DNA of 55,667 nucleotides from Acidobacteriota bacterium (GCA_021792795.1 JAJYUB010000023.1:1-55667), one strand, 5' to 3'; positions 46,194-55,549 are shown, counted from the stretch's first letter. A program made the numbers and translations. The notes: generated by a model from the letters alone, not told the origin.

Positions 46194-47978
46194 TCATTTC
46201 AGACTCAGAATCGACGTTAAGAGGGCCGGGACCTGGATGTTCTCAATGCTTTCGGTGGACAGTCCCTCGATCTGTCCTAGGACCGGCTGGGCCGGAGTAC
46301 AGGCCGCGAAGCCGCGCGCAATTGGACGCCCGGAGCTGTTCGCCAGCGTGCGGCTGTCCGGCAAAACGACCAGGCGAGGGACGTGCATGTGCAGTAGCGC
46401 AGTCGTCTCTGTACGCAGCAACGACCAGGGCAGCCCGGCAGATGTCTCGGTATCAAGTCCGGAGAGAATGGCGTTCCGGCGCCGGTACCAGGAGTGAAGA
46501 TACCGGGGCCCCAGAGACCGGCCCAGCAACAATCCATACGATAGAGTGTCGCGCACCACCATGCGCGGCGCATGCGCCTTCTCCAGTACCGCGCGCCAGC
46601 GCGCACCGGGCCCGATGAGGGTTTCCCGTCCGCGCATCAGGAGTTCCGCGGCATGACGATATCCGCTCAACATCCGCGGCAGCACTGCGATGGCCGTTGT
46701 TTGGTTCGGCGTGTTGGGATGGGCGACGAGTTCGGCGTCCACGGAGATCAAATGATAGCGACCCTCCGGCGATACGGCCCATCCTGGAAGCTCCACTCCC
46801 GGCACGGGCGTGGCGTGTCCGAATAATCCTGAGATGTCCGGTTGATCGGAAACACGCCCGATTGGGAGCAAACCGGTGCTGACAATGGATTCCAAAGCGC
46901 CCGCAATCGCGGCATTTTCCAGTGAAGTTTCTGTACCTGGGCGAACAGGAAGATTCGGCGTTGCAAGGCATTCGGCATCGGTCACCGCCGGTCCCCAGGG
47001 GGTAGCGACGATATTGCCGAGGTGAAGATCGGTCAGCCGCGCATGTTGCGCCAGGCATAGCATGGCCCCGGCCGCATGCCAATAATCCAGCACAGGCATT
47101 GAATCGCCGTTCGACCTCTCGTTGGAATTTTCAGAGAGCGAGTTTTCTTCTGGAAACACAGATTCTGCCCAACCGTAATGGAACCTGACATCGTTCGTCA
47201 GCACTCGCGCGGAGGGCAAGCGCAGTTCAGGATCGAGGCGGGCGATCGCTACGAGCAGCGCATGCCAGAGCCACTCTCCTGTGACTGGACGGGGCTTGTA
47301 ATACAGACACCCTCCTCCCACGAAGCCGACGCGCAGCACGGAATGACCGCCGGCGTGAGCGTCCGAGGTGGTTTCGCAGATGGATTCGATGGGGGGCAAG
47401 GCGGTCAGTTGCAGCGCCGCGGCAATCCATTGTCGGTCTCGATGCAGCCGCTCCAGAAATGTAACCGTGGCAGTTACCCACTCGGAAACGACGCTCCCGA
47501 TGAGCGACAACAGCAGCGGGAACTTGCGGAACAGGTCGCTCGCAACCGGCGACGCAGGCTGCTCTTCTGCATCGAGGCAGCTAGCGCCAACCGCCTGTGT
47601 AAGAACGCCAAGGAGCCGGTCCTTGAGAAGGAGAAGCAGCGAGTCCAGCGGAATGGGTTCCCCGCGAAAGGCCCGCTGCTCTGGTGGAACTCGCTGTTTC
47701 AGTCGATCGGATGCGGTGGCAAGCCAAGGCCCTAGCAGCGCTTCCATGATTGGAGGCAGGTTTCCTGCAAATGCCGCATCGTCACTGGGGAATGAAAGGG
47801 GCCCCACGCCTGTTGAGGGAACGGGTCGCAGCGTACCTCGATGACCGACAACCAGCAGTACGGCATCGTTGTTCCGCTGGTCGAACGGTCCAATATTTGC
47901 CATGAAATCACGCACGCCGGTGTTGCGAGTATCCATCAGAATTTCCGGGCAGAATTTCCGGGAACTCGCGCCTGTCAT
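46194..47978 (-). CDS. LanM-like lanthipeptide dehydratase without a cyclase domain
   Basis: The product has 594 residues from the ATG at 47978 (AGGGCG just before it); starts at 47999 (TTG) or 47936 are possible. It resembles the DUF4135 dehydratase part of class II lanthipeptide synthetases. The kinase-like ATP site is visible: LYYKPRP near residue 228, TDLHLGNIV near 316, and TDAECL near 333. The spacing of these Lys, Asp/Asn and Asp residues agrees with LanM enzymes. These phosphorylate Ser/Thr and then eliminate phosphate to give dehydro-residues. LanM proteins normally continue with a zinc LanC cyclase of about 400 residues; here the protein ends without it. The small peptide gene follows 85 bases later. 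Confidence 0.78.
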   Translation of the reverse strand: MTGASSRKFCPEILMDTRNTGVRDFMANIGPFDQRNNDAVLLVVGHRGTLRPVPSTGVGPLSFPSDDAAFAGNLPPIMEALLGPWLATASDRLKQRVPPEQRAFRGEPIPLDSLLLLLKDRLLGVLTQAVGASCLDAEEQPASPVASDLFRKFPLLLSLIGSVVSEWVTATVTFLERLHRDRQWIAAALQLTALPPIESICETTSDAHAGGHSVLRVGFVGGGCLYYKPRPVTGEWLWHALLVAIARLDPELRLPSARVLTNDVRFHYGWAESVFPEENSLSENSNERSNGDSMPVLDYWHAAGAMLCLAQHARLTDLHLGNIVATPWGPAVTDAECLATPNLPVRPGTETSLENAAIAGALESIVSTGLLPIGRVSDQPDISGLFGHATPVPGVELPGWAVSPEGRYHLISVDAELVAHPNTPNQTTAIAVLPRMLSGYRHAAELLMRGRETLIGPGARWRAVLEKAHAPRMVVRDTLSYGLLLGRSLGPRYLHSWYRRRNAILSGLDTETSAGLPWSLLRTETTALLHMHVPRLVVLPDSRTLANSSGRPIARGFAACTPAQPVLGQIEGLSTESIENIQVPALLTSILSLK

Positions 47979-48018
47979 TCGCCCTGAATCCGTACGCAAC
48001 AGATCGATGGATCCCGGC

Positions 48019-50673
48019 CTAGTTGGCTACCGCAGACGTCGGCATGGAGCGAATATAGGCCACGAGCGCTTTCATGTCCGGGGGGTTCATGTTGGTCAGC
48101 GGCATGCCTCCCTGCTGCATACGAATGGTGTGATGCCGCAGTAAGTTCTCCAGCACAGCCGCCGGTAGCAGCGACGCGGTACCGGCCAGAGGCGGCGCGG
48201 CGATGGTTCCGGTCAGTCCGCCCACGCCGTGGCAGGTTTCGCAGCGGTTGTGTTGGAATATCTGCTGGCCGCGCAGCTCCAATGGAGTGGGAGGCGGCGG
48301 CGCGGGTTTCGGCGCGGTCCGGGCCACAGTAGCGGGTGCCGACGTGGTCGACGCGGGCGCTGCGCCAACGCCAGCCACGCTTGCGGGTGGATTGGCCGCC
48401 GCCGCAGGGGTCGCGCCCAGACTCCCCAGATACGCGACAAGGTGCTGCATCTGCGTATCGCTCAAGTTGAAGGTTGGCATTCCGCCAGCTCGCATTCTGG
48501 CATTGGGATGGTGAATGAGATACGGCAATTTCTCCCCAGGGAACTTGCGCGTAATTCCCACCAGCGACGGCGCGAATTGCGTTCCATGTGCCGTGGGGCC
48601 GTGGCAGGCGGAACAGCCGTTTTGTACAAAAACAGCGCGGCCCTCCGTAACCGGGGATGCCTTTGCTGCTGGGGTCGATGGGGCTGCAGCGGGTTGTGCG
48701 GGCGGGTTGGCCGAAGGCGCGGGCGCACTGATAGCCGTTGCCGCATTTTTCGCTGGCGCAGTTGTTGTGACAGGCTTCTGCGCGACCGTGGCTTGTTTCG
48801 CCGCAGCGAGGCTCCGGACATACGCGATAAGAGAACTCTCCTCAGCCTGCGATCCGGTAAATGGGGGCATGCCGCCGGCGCGCATCCTCGCGTTGGGATG
48901 GTCCACAAGTTTCGCTAGCTGCTGGTCGGACAGCCCTGTAACTAAACCCGCAAGCGGGGGCACCCGTGGCGTCCCCACGCCTGCTTGTCCGTGACAGGCA
49001 AAACAGGCATGCGCCTCAAAGACCTTTTCCCCAGCGGCGGCGGAAGGCGATTCCGGCCCAGCAGCATTCTTAGCGGGGGCCTGTTTGCCGTTGGCCGCCG
49101 CGACGCCGGCAGCAGCAAGCGGCGGGGCCGTGGCAGCAGGCGTGGATGGGGTCGCAGCGGGCGAGGCCGTACTCGTCAGCCCTGCGGCGGACGAACCCGG
49201 CGAGCTTCCATTCAAACTACTCAGATAGGTGTACAGCGCCGTCATGTCGGGAGCGGCGAAATCGAACGCGGGCATACCGCCAGCGCGCATCTTCGCATTG
49301 GGATGGTGCAGCAGGGCCGTAATCTGCGGCAGAGAAAATGTGGCTGTAATCTTGACAAGGCTGGGAGCAGCTGCCGTCCCCGTAGCATCGCTCCCGTGAC
49401 ATCCCGAACATCCTTTGGAATCGAAGACTTCCTTCCCTTTGGCAACTAAAGGATTGACGGGCCCGGACGAGAGAGGCTGCCCACTGGCGGACTCCATGCG
49501 GGGATGGAACGGAGTCTTGGTGTAGTCTTCCGCCTGCTTGGCCTGGAATGCGAGTTGGGACGCTACAGTGGGGTCGCGCAAATCGTCCAGGTGGCTCCTG
49601 ATCCCGAGAAAGATCGTTCCGACTAAAACGATGGTGACTGCCAGGAGCGGAATCGGCCTTCGCCACGGTCTACGTTCCAGCTTGCGGTCTAAAAATGGCA
49701 CCAGAAAAAACAGCAGGGCGACGGTCCCTGGGACCCCAATGACTGCAAGTGCCTCCAATCGGCCTGGCCAGAACTTCAGCCATTCAAACATGGGCAGGTA
49801 ATACCACTCAGGACGCGGAATGAACTGGGTGTTTGCGGGATTGGCGATAGGGCCAAGCTGTACAGGATGGAAGTATGCCAGAAATCCAAGACCGACCATC
49901 AGGAGCATCGCAAACGCCATGTCCATGATGACCTGCCGAGGATAGAAACTCTCCGGAGGCAGTTGCGGATGGATAGGATCTTCGTCGATTGGACCGGCTG
50001 CGCCTGCCTTTCGGAACAGCGCGATGTGCAGGCCGATGAACAAGAAGATCATTGCCGGAATCAGAAACACATGTCCAAAATAAAAGCGCGATAGCGTGAG
50101 CGTTCCCAGCGTGTCGCCGCCGCGCAGCATATCCGTAAGCCATTGCCCAATAAAAGGAACTTCCCCGACGATGTTCGTTCCGACAGCCGTGGCAAAGTAG
50201 GAGCTTTGGTCCCACGGCAGCAGATAGCCGGTGAAGCCCATGCCAAGGACCAGGAAGGACAGGAACGCACCGGAAATCCAGAGTAGTTCGCGACGGCCTT
50301 TGAACGACCCATAGAGAAAGGTCTGGAGAAAGTGCAGTACCAGCACGACGATCATGGCGCTGCTGCCGTAGTAATGCAGGCTACGTAAAAAATCGCCGGC
50401 GGCCACCTCTTTGGTAATGTAGGCGACGCTGGTATGCGCCGATCCCGCCGAGGGAACGTAGTAGAGCGCGAGACATAGGCCCGTAATCACCTGGGAGATA
50501 AAGATGAAAAGCAGGCCGGAACCGAATATATAGGCCCAGCGCGCGCCGCCGGGAACGGGCTCATCCAAAGATGCGCGCATGATATTGCGTATGCCAGTGC
50601 GCTTGTTGAACCAGCTATAGAAACGCGCTGGCATCTTCTTCTGCGGGACATCGGCCTTCACTGGTTCATCCAC
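48019..50673 (-). CDS. Cytochrome b of a bc-type complex fused to four c-type heme domains
   Basis: The gene starts at GTG behind AGGTGA and encodes 884 residues. Residues 1 to about 380 form a full-length cytochrome b: paired heme His in LHYYGSS/LHFLQ and FGHVF/GLHIAL, and the quinol-site PEWY motif. The rest carries four CxxCH heme sites (CSGCH, CFACH, CSACH, CETCH) in cytochrome c domains joined by long Ala/Pro-rich linkers, each with a GGMP-type Met ligand segment. It passes electrons from quinol, with the Rieske protein, to periplasmic acceptors, or runs in reverse. No separate cytochrome c1 exists. The Rieske gene lies 8 bases upstream. The 4-heme tail is much longer than usual. Confidence 0.92.
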   Translation of the reverse strand: MDEPVKADVPQKKMPARFYSWFNKRTGIRNIMRASLDEPVPGGARWAYIFGSGLLFIFISQVITGLCLALYYVPSAGSAHTSVAYITKEVAAGDFLRSLHYYGSSAMIVVLVLHFLQTFLYGSFKGRRELLWISGAFLSFLVLGMGFTGYLLPWDQSSYFATAVGTNIVGEVPFIGQWLTDMLRGGDTLGTLTLSRFYFGHVFLIPAMIFLFIGLHIALFRKAGAAGPIDEDPIHPQLPPESFYPRQVIMDMAFAMLLMVGLGFLAYFHPVQLGPIANPANTQFIPRPEWYYLPMFEWLKFWPGRLEALAVIGVPGTVALLFFLVPFLDRKLERRPWRRPIPLLAVTIVLVGTIFLGIRSHLDDLRDPTVASQLAFQAKQAEDYTKTPFHPRMESASGQPLSSGPVNPLVAKGKEVFDSKGCSGCHGSDATGTAAAPSLVKITATFSLPQITALLHHPNAKMRAGGMPAFDFAAPDMTALYTYLSSLNGSSPGSSAAGLTSTASPAATPSTPAATAPPLAAAGVAAANGKQAPAKNAAGPESPSAAAGEKVFEAHACFACHGQAGVGTPRVPPLAGLVTGLSDQQLAKLVDHPNARMRAGGMPPFTGSQAEESSLIAYVRSLAAAKQATVAQKPVTTTAPAKNAATAISAPAPSANPPAQPAAAPSTPAAKASPVTEGRAVFVQNGCSACHGPTAHGTQFAPSLVGITRKFPGEKLPYLIHHPNARMRAGGMPTFNLSDTQMQHLVAYLGSLGATPAAAANPPASVAGVGAAPASTTSAPATVARTAPKPAPPPPTPLELRGQQIFQHNRCETCHGVGGLTGTIAAPPLAGTASLLPAAVLENLLRHHTIRMQQGGMPLTNMNPPDMKALVAYIRSMPTSAVAN

Positions 50674-50681
50674 AAGGTCAC

Positions 50682-51236
50682 CTAGCTTAACACTTCACGG
50701 TTGGGAACATTCTCGCGGAAATACTCGAACTTCACCAGGAGCTTTCCGTCCACAATTTTGTGCGGAAGCGGGTCCATTCCGCGTGGCGCCGGGCCGGAGA
50801 CATGCTTTCCATCGGGCTTAAAAACACTCCCATGGCAGGGGCAGAAAAACCCATCCTGGGCTTTCTGCCAGGCGACAGCACATCCCAGATGAGGGCAGAT
50901 GTCGGAGAGCACAGTAAGCGCTCCATCCGCGCCCTTGGTCACATAGACGGTCAGGGAGGAATCGACCTCGCGCCACCCATCCACTTGCTTGAGGGTGAGG
51001 TGTTTCAGGATTGGCTGCGACAGATTGGAAAACTCATCCATGGAGCCTATGGGCGACCATGTGCTCTTGGATTTCGCATAGAGCGGATATAAAACATAGC
51101 GAAGCACAGGAATTGCAAGCAGCGCGCCCATGCCCGCGCCACCGATGCCAAGCAGAACTCCAAAGAAAGAGCGGCGATCGATGACGATGACGTCTTTATT
51201 TGAAACAATTTTCTGGATCTCTTCCTGCTGCTCCAT
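50682..51236 (-). CDS. Rieske iron-sulfur protein
   Basis: The 184-residue protein has an N-terminal membrane anchor (FFGVLLGIGGAGMGALLAIPVL) preceded by RRSF, suggesting a twin-arginine-like export signal. The 2Fe-2S cluster motifs CPHLGC and CPCHGS each supply one Cys and one His. It works with the cytochrome b/c fusion directly downstream as the quinol-oxidising part of a bc-type complex. The ribosome site AGGAGAG is strong. The Cyc2-like gene ends 10 bases upstream. Confidence 0.94.
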   Translation of the reverse strand: MEQQEEIQKIVSNKDVIVIDRRSFFGVLLGIGGAGMGALLAIPVLRYVLYPLYAKSKSTWSPIGSMDEFSNLSQPILKHLTLKQVDGWREVDSSLTVYVTKGADGALTVLSDICPHLGCAVAWQKAQDGFFCPCHGSVFKPDGKHVSGPAPRGMDPLPHKIVDGKLLVKFEYFRENVPNREVLS

Positions 51237-51245
51237 GCTTCTCTC

Positions 51246-52565
51246 CTAAAAAATCAGCCACAAAGCCAGATACACGGTGTTGTTGTCGGATGCGTTCCGC
51301 TGCGCGCCGTCGTAATTGCTGCTGGCGCCGTTGAATTTGAAATATCCGGAGTAATTGGCATCGATGTCAATGTTTTGTACCGGCCAGTAGCCGAACTGCG
51401 CAATGTAACCGCTGGTGTCGGGATTGCCGTTCTTGCTGCCGGTCAGCGGCGCGGGCGCATAGAGCAGCGCGTCGCCGTTGCCGGTGGTGGAGAACAGGGC
51501 CCCAGTCGCGCTGTATTTACTTGCCCAGTGGTAGGTGCTGTCCAGTTTGAAAGTGTTCAAGTGGTTAGATTGGGTGCTCGCCCCGCCTACGGCATAAGTG
51601 GCGTCCAAATTCGAATTTTCATGGATATAGGTCCCATGAATGTCCAGCAGGTTGGGGCCAAAGGGGCGCTCGTACTGGAAATCCAAAGAAGGATCCAGAT
51701 ATGTGTCTTCCGGGCCCGACACTGCGTTGGGGAAGGACTTGACGTAGATCCCATAGGTCCCCACCTCAAGATAATTGCTGCCCCAGGTCTGTTGCCACGC
51801 CGCTCGCCAATAGGGAGCGACTCCCGAGATGTTGTATGCCTGGCCAACCCCAGTCACCGGAGTCGAAGCGCCTGCATGTTCCGATCGATATGCGGTAATG
51901 TCGGCGTAGAGGTGGTTGTTCCACATGCCGAAGCCGCCGACACCCGCGACATCCTGCCCAAGATTGCCGTTGATGATGGGCGAGGCCAGCGGACTCACGC
52001 CGGAGGAAGTCGAGATCCACGGAAATCCCCAGGCGGGCGTGCTGTTCCAAATATCTTCCACGGTGGGATTGTTGTTGATCGTGATGCCGTATTCCAAGTC
52101 CTTGCCGGCGAGCTTTCCCTGGTTGGCGTAGCGCAGGTCGGTGTTGTCCATGCCAAAGTGGTCGTCCGCGTGGGTGTAGGTAAACTGCGCCAGGCCGCCA
52201 AAGTGCAAGGCGTATCCACCGGCAAGAAAGATGCTCAACTGTTGCGGAAAGGCCGCCGCGTTGTTCTGCGAAGCCGGCTGGTTCGCCTGAAAGGAGGTGT
52301 TGGAAAGCAGCAGCATGGCGGACAGCGGAATGTACTTGGAGAGAAGCAGGTCCTTCGAGTTCCCCACCTTGTCCTTGGCGGTCATGTCCGTCAGCACATA
52401 GCCTTGCAGCTTAAAGTTGCGCCCGAAGGCGGTCAATTCCGGAGGGTTGGTGTGACAAACATTGCAGGAAAGGCCCGTCTGCCGCGCAAAACTTGGGACT
52501 GCGTAGGCGCGCTCCAGCCCAAGGAAAAGGAACGACACTGCCATCAGCTTTACAAATCGGTGCAT
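51246..52565 (-). CDS. Fused monoheme cytochrome c / outer-membrane beta-barrel, Cyc2-like
   Basis: This 439-residue protein has a signal peptide ending RAYA and then VPSFARQTGLSCNVCHTN, with heme attached at C34/C37 and ligated by H38. PPELTAFGRNFKLQGY follows. The remaining 380 residues are beta-rich with alternating polar/aromatic strands and end in ALWLIF, an outer-membrane insertion signal. This layout and the ARQTG-CxxCH-P-L-FGR-FK pattern are those of Cyc2, the fused cytochrome-porin that oxidises extracellular Fe(II). It is the first gene of a row leading to Rieske and cytochrome b/c genes. The iron-oxidising role is inferred; other cytochrome-porins of unknown function share the pattern. 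Confidence 0.75.
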   Translation of the reverse strand: MHRFVKLMAVSFLFLGLERAYAVPSFARQTGLSCNVCHTNPPELTAFGRNFKLQGYVLTDMTAKDKVGNSKDLLLSKYIPLSAMLLLSNTSFQANQPASQNNAAAFPQQLSIFLAGGYALHFGGLAQFTYTHADDHFGMDNTDLRYANQGKLAGKDLEYGITINNNPTVEDIWNSTPAWGFPWISTSSGVSPLASPIINGNLGQDVAGVGGFGMWNNHLYADITAYRSEHAGASTPVTGVGQAYNISGVAPYWRAAWQQTWGSNYLEVGTYGIYVKSFPNAVSGPEDTYLDPSLDFQYERPFGPNLLDIHGTYIHENSNLDATYAVGGASTQSNHLNTFKLDSTYHWASKYSATGALFSTTGNGDALLYAPAPLTGSKNGNPDTSGYIAQFGYWPVQNIDIDANYSGYFKFNGASSNYDGAQRNASDNNTVYLALWLIF

Positions 52566-52582
52566 GAGCCAATCCTTTGAAA

Positions 52583-52607
52583 CGGCGGCTGAACGTGGCA
52601 GCCGCCG
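52583..52607 (-). terminator. Hairpin terminator after glycogen phosphorylase
   Basis: CGGCGGCTG and CAGCCGCCG form a perfect nine-base stem around a seven-base loop. On the minus strand TTT follows the stem. It lies 53 bases after the phosphorylase stop and just before the start of the Cyc2-like gene, so it likely isolates the two. The T-run is short. Confidence 0.6.
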
Positions 52608-52660
52608 AAAAATGAGTCTCTCGAGAATCGCCCTTCCCGCCGCGCTGGGACGCGACTGCC

Positions 52661-55192
52661 CTATCGGGGGAATGGGCGTACTTCAATGGATGCGGTTTTC
52701 CAAATGTCGGTGCAGTATTCGCGAATTGCGCGGTCCGAGGAGAATTTTCCGATGCGGGCCACGTTCATTATAGACATCCTGTTCCATCGCTGTCGATCCA
52801 GAAAGGCCCGACCGACGCGGTCCTGACAGTCGATGTAGGAGCGGTAATCCGCCAGCAACATGTACTCATCGCGATTGAGGAGGGAATCGAAGAGAGGACG
52901 GAAGAGCGACATGTCGTTGCGCGAAAGCGGACCTGAAACGAGCTGGTCGAGGACTTCGCGCAGTTCGGGATCGTTCTCGTAGTACTGGCGCGGGGTATAT
53001 CCGTTGGCCCGGAGCTGTTCCACCTGCTCCGCTGTCAGCCCAAAGAGAAAGAAATTGTCCGCTCCCACCTCATCACGAATCTCGATGTTGGCGCCGTCGA
53101 GAGTGCCAATGGTCAAGGCGCCATTCATTGCGAATTTCATGCAGCCTGTTCCCGAGGCTTCCTTCCCCGCAGTCGAAATCTGTTCGGACAAGTCCGCTGC
53201 CGGATAAATCCTCTGCCCCAGGGAAACGCTGTAATCGGGGAGGAAAACAATCTTCAGCCGGCCTGCAACGCTTGGATCGTTGTTGACCGCATCCGCGACA
53301 GAATGAATCAGTTTGATCATCAGCTTGGCCATGCGATAGCTGGGAGCGGCCTTGCCCCCAAAGATGAAGGTGCGCGGAGGAATGGAAAGTCCGGGATCCT
53401 GTCTCAGGCGATTGTAGAGGGTGAGAATGTGCAGAACATTCAGGTGCTGGCGTTTGTACTCGTGAATGCGTTTTACCTGGATATCGAACATGGAGGTGGG
53501 GTCGACCGAGATGCCGGTTGTTTCCAAAATGTAGGAGGCCAGGTCCCTCTTCACCTCTTCCCGCGTGTCGTTCCAGCGGAGGAGAAACCGCGAGTCGGCG
53601 GCGCAGGGTTCCAGCTTTCGCAACTCCTCCAGATCAGTCGGCCACTTGGAACCGATATGTTCCGTGATCAGGCTGGACAGGCGCGGGTTGCTCAACAGCA
53701 GCCACCGCCGAGGAGTGACCCCGTTGGTCTTGTTGCTGAAGCGTTCCGGCCATAACTGGTAGAAATCGTGGAAGAGTTCCTCTTCCAGCAGGCGGGTATG
53801 CAATTCTGAGACGCCATTGACGGCATTGCTGCCCACAACCGCCAAATGCGCCATGCGCACGTAGCGTTCTCCGTTCTCGTCGATTAACGACATTCTGGCT
53901 GCCCGGGCGTCGTCGTTCGGATAGGCGGCGCGGACGTCCGCAAGAAAACGGCGGTTGATCTCGTAGATGATCTCCAGATGTCGTGGAAGCAGTTTGCCAA
54001 ACAGCCATATCGGCCAGCGCTCCAGCGCTTCGCTCAAAAGGGTGTGGTTGGTGAACCCGAAGGTCTTCCGAGTGATCTCCCAGGCCGGTTCCCAATCCAT
54101 GTCGTACACGTCGACGAACAGGCGCATCAGTTCGGCAACGCCGATCGAAGGATGCGTGTCGTTCATCTGGATGGCCCATTGCGTGTCGAAATCCTCCAGG
54201 CTGCGGCCGCGGAGTCCGTGGATACGGATCATGTCCTGCAGCGAGCAGGAGACGAAAAAATACTGTTGTTCCAGGCGGAGCTGTTTGCCTTGCGTCTGTT
54301 CATCGTTGGGATACAGCACGCTGGAGATGGTTTCCGATTCGACTTTCCTATCGACAGCCCCGAAGTAGTCGCCAACGTTGAATCGTGTAAAGTCGAAGGA
54401 CTCCGTCGCTTGCGCCTTCCACAGTCGCAGGCGGTTGGCCATGTTGTTGCGAAATCCAAGGATTGGGGTGTCGTAAGGCAACCCGCTGACGACATAGTCC
54501 GGAACCCAACGAACCCGATAGCGGCCCTGGCGATCGGAATACGCCTCCGTGTGCCCACCAAATTTCACCTCCATTTCGCAGTCGGTGGAAGGGATCTCCC
54601 ATGGATTGCCCAACTGAAGCCATTTGTCGGTCCGTTCGACCTGCCAGCCGTCTTCAATGACCTGCTGAAACATGCCGAACTCATAGCGAATGCCATAGCC
54701 GATGGCGGGCACGCTCAACGTGGCCAGAGAATCCATGTAACAGGCGGCCAATCGCCCCAGGCCGCCATTTCCCAGGCCAGGCTCGGGTTCAGTTTCGACC
54801 AACTGCTTCAAGTCGATTCCGAGTTCAGAAATGGCTTGACGGGTCGGTTCCAGAATGTCGAGCTTGTTCAGATTGTTGGCAAGATGCTTCCCCAGCAGAA
54901 ACTCCGCGGACAAGTAACAAACGACACGAATGTCCTTCTGCCGGTAACTCTGGACCGTATTGATCCACCGCTCCATCATGCGATCGCGCACCGCATGGGA
55001 GAGCGCCATGTAGAGATCGTGCTGATTGGCGACAGCCGGATACTTCCCCATGGTGAAGTAAAGATGATCGAGGAAGGAGCGCTTCAAGGCATCGGCGCTG
55101 ATGGTGGCGCGATCGCTCACGATCGCATTCTCCTGTTTCGATGGGACTGATTTCCTGGTTCGAGGCGACTTTGCAGTCTTGGCATTGGCCAC
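52661..55192 (-). CDS. glgP: Glycogen/starch phosphorylase
   Basis: The gene starts at GTG with AGGAG eight bases before it, giving 843 residues, the usual length. The enzyme releases glucose-1-phosphate from glycogen or maltodextrin in the cytoplasm, using pyridoxal phosphate. EPEPGLGNGGLGRLAACYMDS, the substrate region NDTHPSIGVAELMR, FGGKAAPSY, and the PLP-lysine segment TGCMKFAMNGALTIGTLDGAN are intact. It is transcribed toward the cytochrome genes but probably ends at its own terminator. Confidence 0.96.
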   Translation of the reverse strand: MANAKTAKSPRTRKSVPSKQENAIVSDRATISADALKRSFLDHLYFTMGKYPAVANQHDLYMALSHAVRDRMMERWINTVQSYRQKDIRVVCYLSAEFLLGKHLANNLNKLDILEPTRQAISELGIDLKQLVETEPEPGLGNGGLGRLAACYMDSLATLSVPAIGYGIRYEFGMFQQVIEDGWQVERTDKWLQLGNPWEIPSTDCEMEVKFGGHTEAYSDRQGRYRVRWVPDYVVSGLPYDTPILGFRNNMANRLRLWKAQATESFDFTRFNVGDYFGAVDRKVESETISSVLYPNDEQTQGKQLRLEQQYFFVSCSLQDMIRIHGLRGRSLEDFDTQWAIQMNDTHPSIGVAELMRLFVDVYDMDWEPAWEITRKTFGFTNHTLLSEALERWPIWLFGKLLPRHLEIIYEINRRFLADVRAAYPNDDARAARMSLIDENGERYVRMAHLAVVGSNAVNGVSELHTRLLEEELFHDFYQLWPERFSNKTNGVTPRRWLLLSNPRLSSLITEHIGSKWPTDLEELRKLEPCAADSRFLLRWNDTREEVKRDLASYILETTGISVDPTSMFDIQVKRIHEYKRQHLNVLHILTLYNRLRQDPGLSIPPRTFIFGGKAAPSYRMAKLMIKLIHSVADAVNNDPSVAGRLKIVFLPDYSVSLGQRIYPAADLSEQISTAGKEASGTGCMKFAMNGALTIGTLDGANIEIRDEVGADNFFLFGLTAEQVEQLRANGYTPRQYYENDPELREVLDQLVSGPLSRNDMSLFRPLFDSLLNRDEYMLLADYRSYIDCQDRVGRAFLDRQRWNRMSIMNVARIGKFSSDRAIREYCTDIWKTASIEVRPFPR

Positions 55193-55549
55193 GGGGATTT
55201 CTCCTGAATGCTGGTATGCACAAATTTAGGAACAAATTAAGGATGCGAGCGGTACGATATCGCAAGGAAATGCTTATCGCATATACATCTATTAAGACGC
55301 AGCTGCGGGGATTCTGTTTTTTCGCTCTCCCGTCCGACCTGGAAATCCTGGGAAGGTCCAGGCTGCGCGCGGTCCTTGCCGGTAACGCGTCCAATCTCTT
55401 CCGGCGAAGCAATCGTGCGTTCTCGCTTGTGCTCCGGTGTCCGGGCAAAGCTACAACCGAACAGGGGCATGGATTTCCAGACTCGTCCCGGCGGACGATG
55501 GTGTTGCAATTTGTGAAAAGGAAAAAACTCTCCAGAATAGGAGTGAAAA
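55193..55549. other. Upstream region of glgP without a gene
   Basis: This gap holds the presumed glgP promoter on the minus strand, though no clear pair of promoter boxes stands out. An AT-rich patch around 55205-55245 is near the start. Open frames here are short and without ribosome sites. The hairpin array begins at its right end. Confidence 0.4.

Noticed and set aside
46194-47978. Complete LanM with cyclase domain
   Set aside because: The protein ends after the dehydratase part; no LanC-type zinc ligands or GG-rich repeats are encoded here or in the next genes.
51375-52580. 401-residue plus-strand frame over the Cyc2-like gene
   Set aside because: The minus-strand frame has signal peptide, heme motif and barrel end; the plus-strand frame has none.
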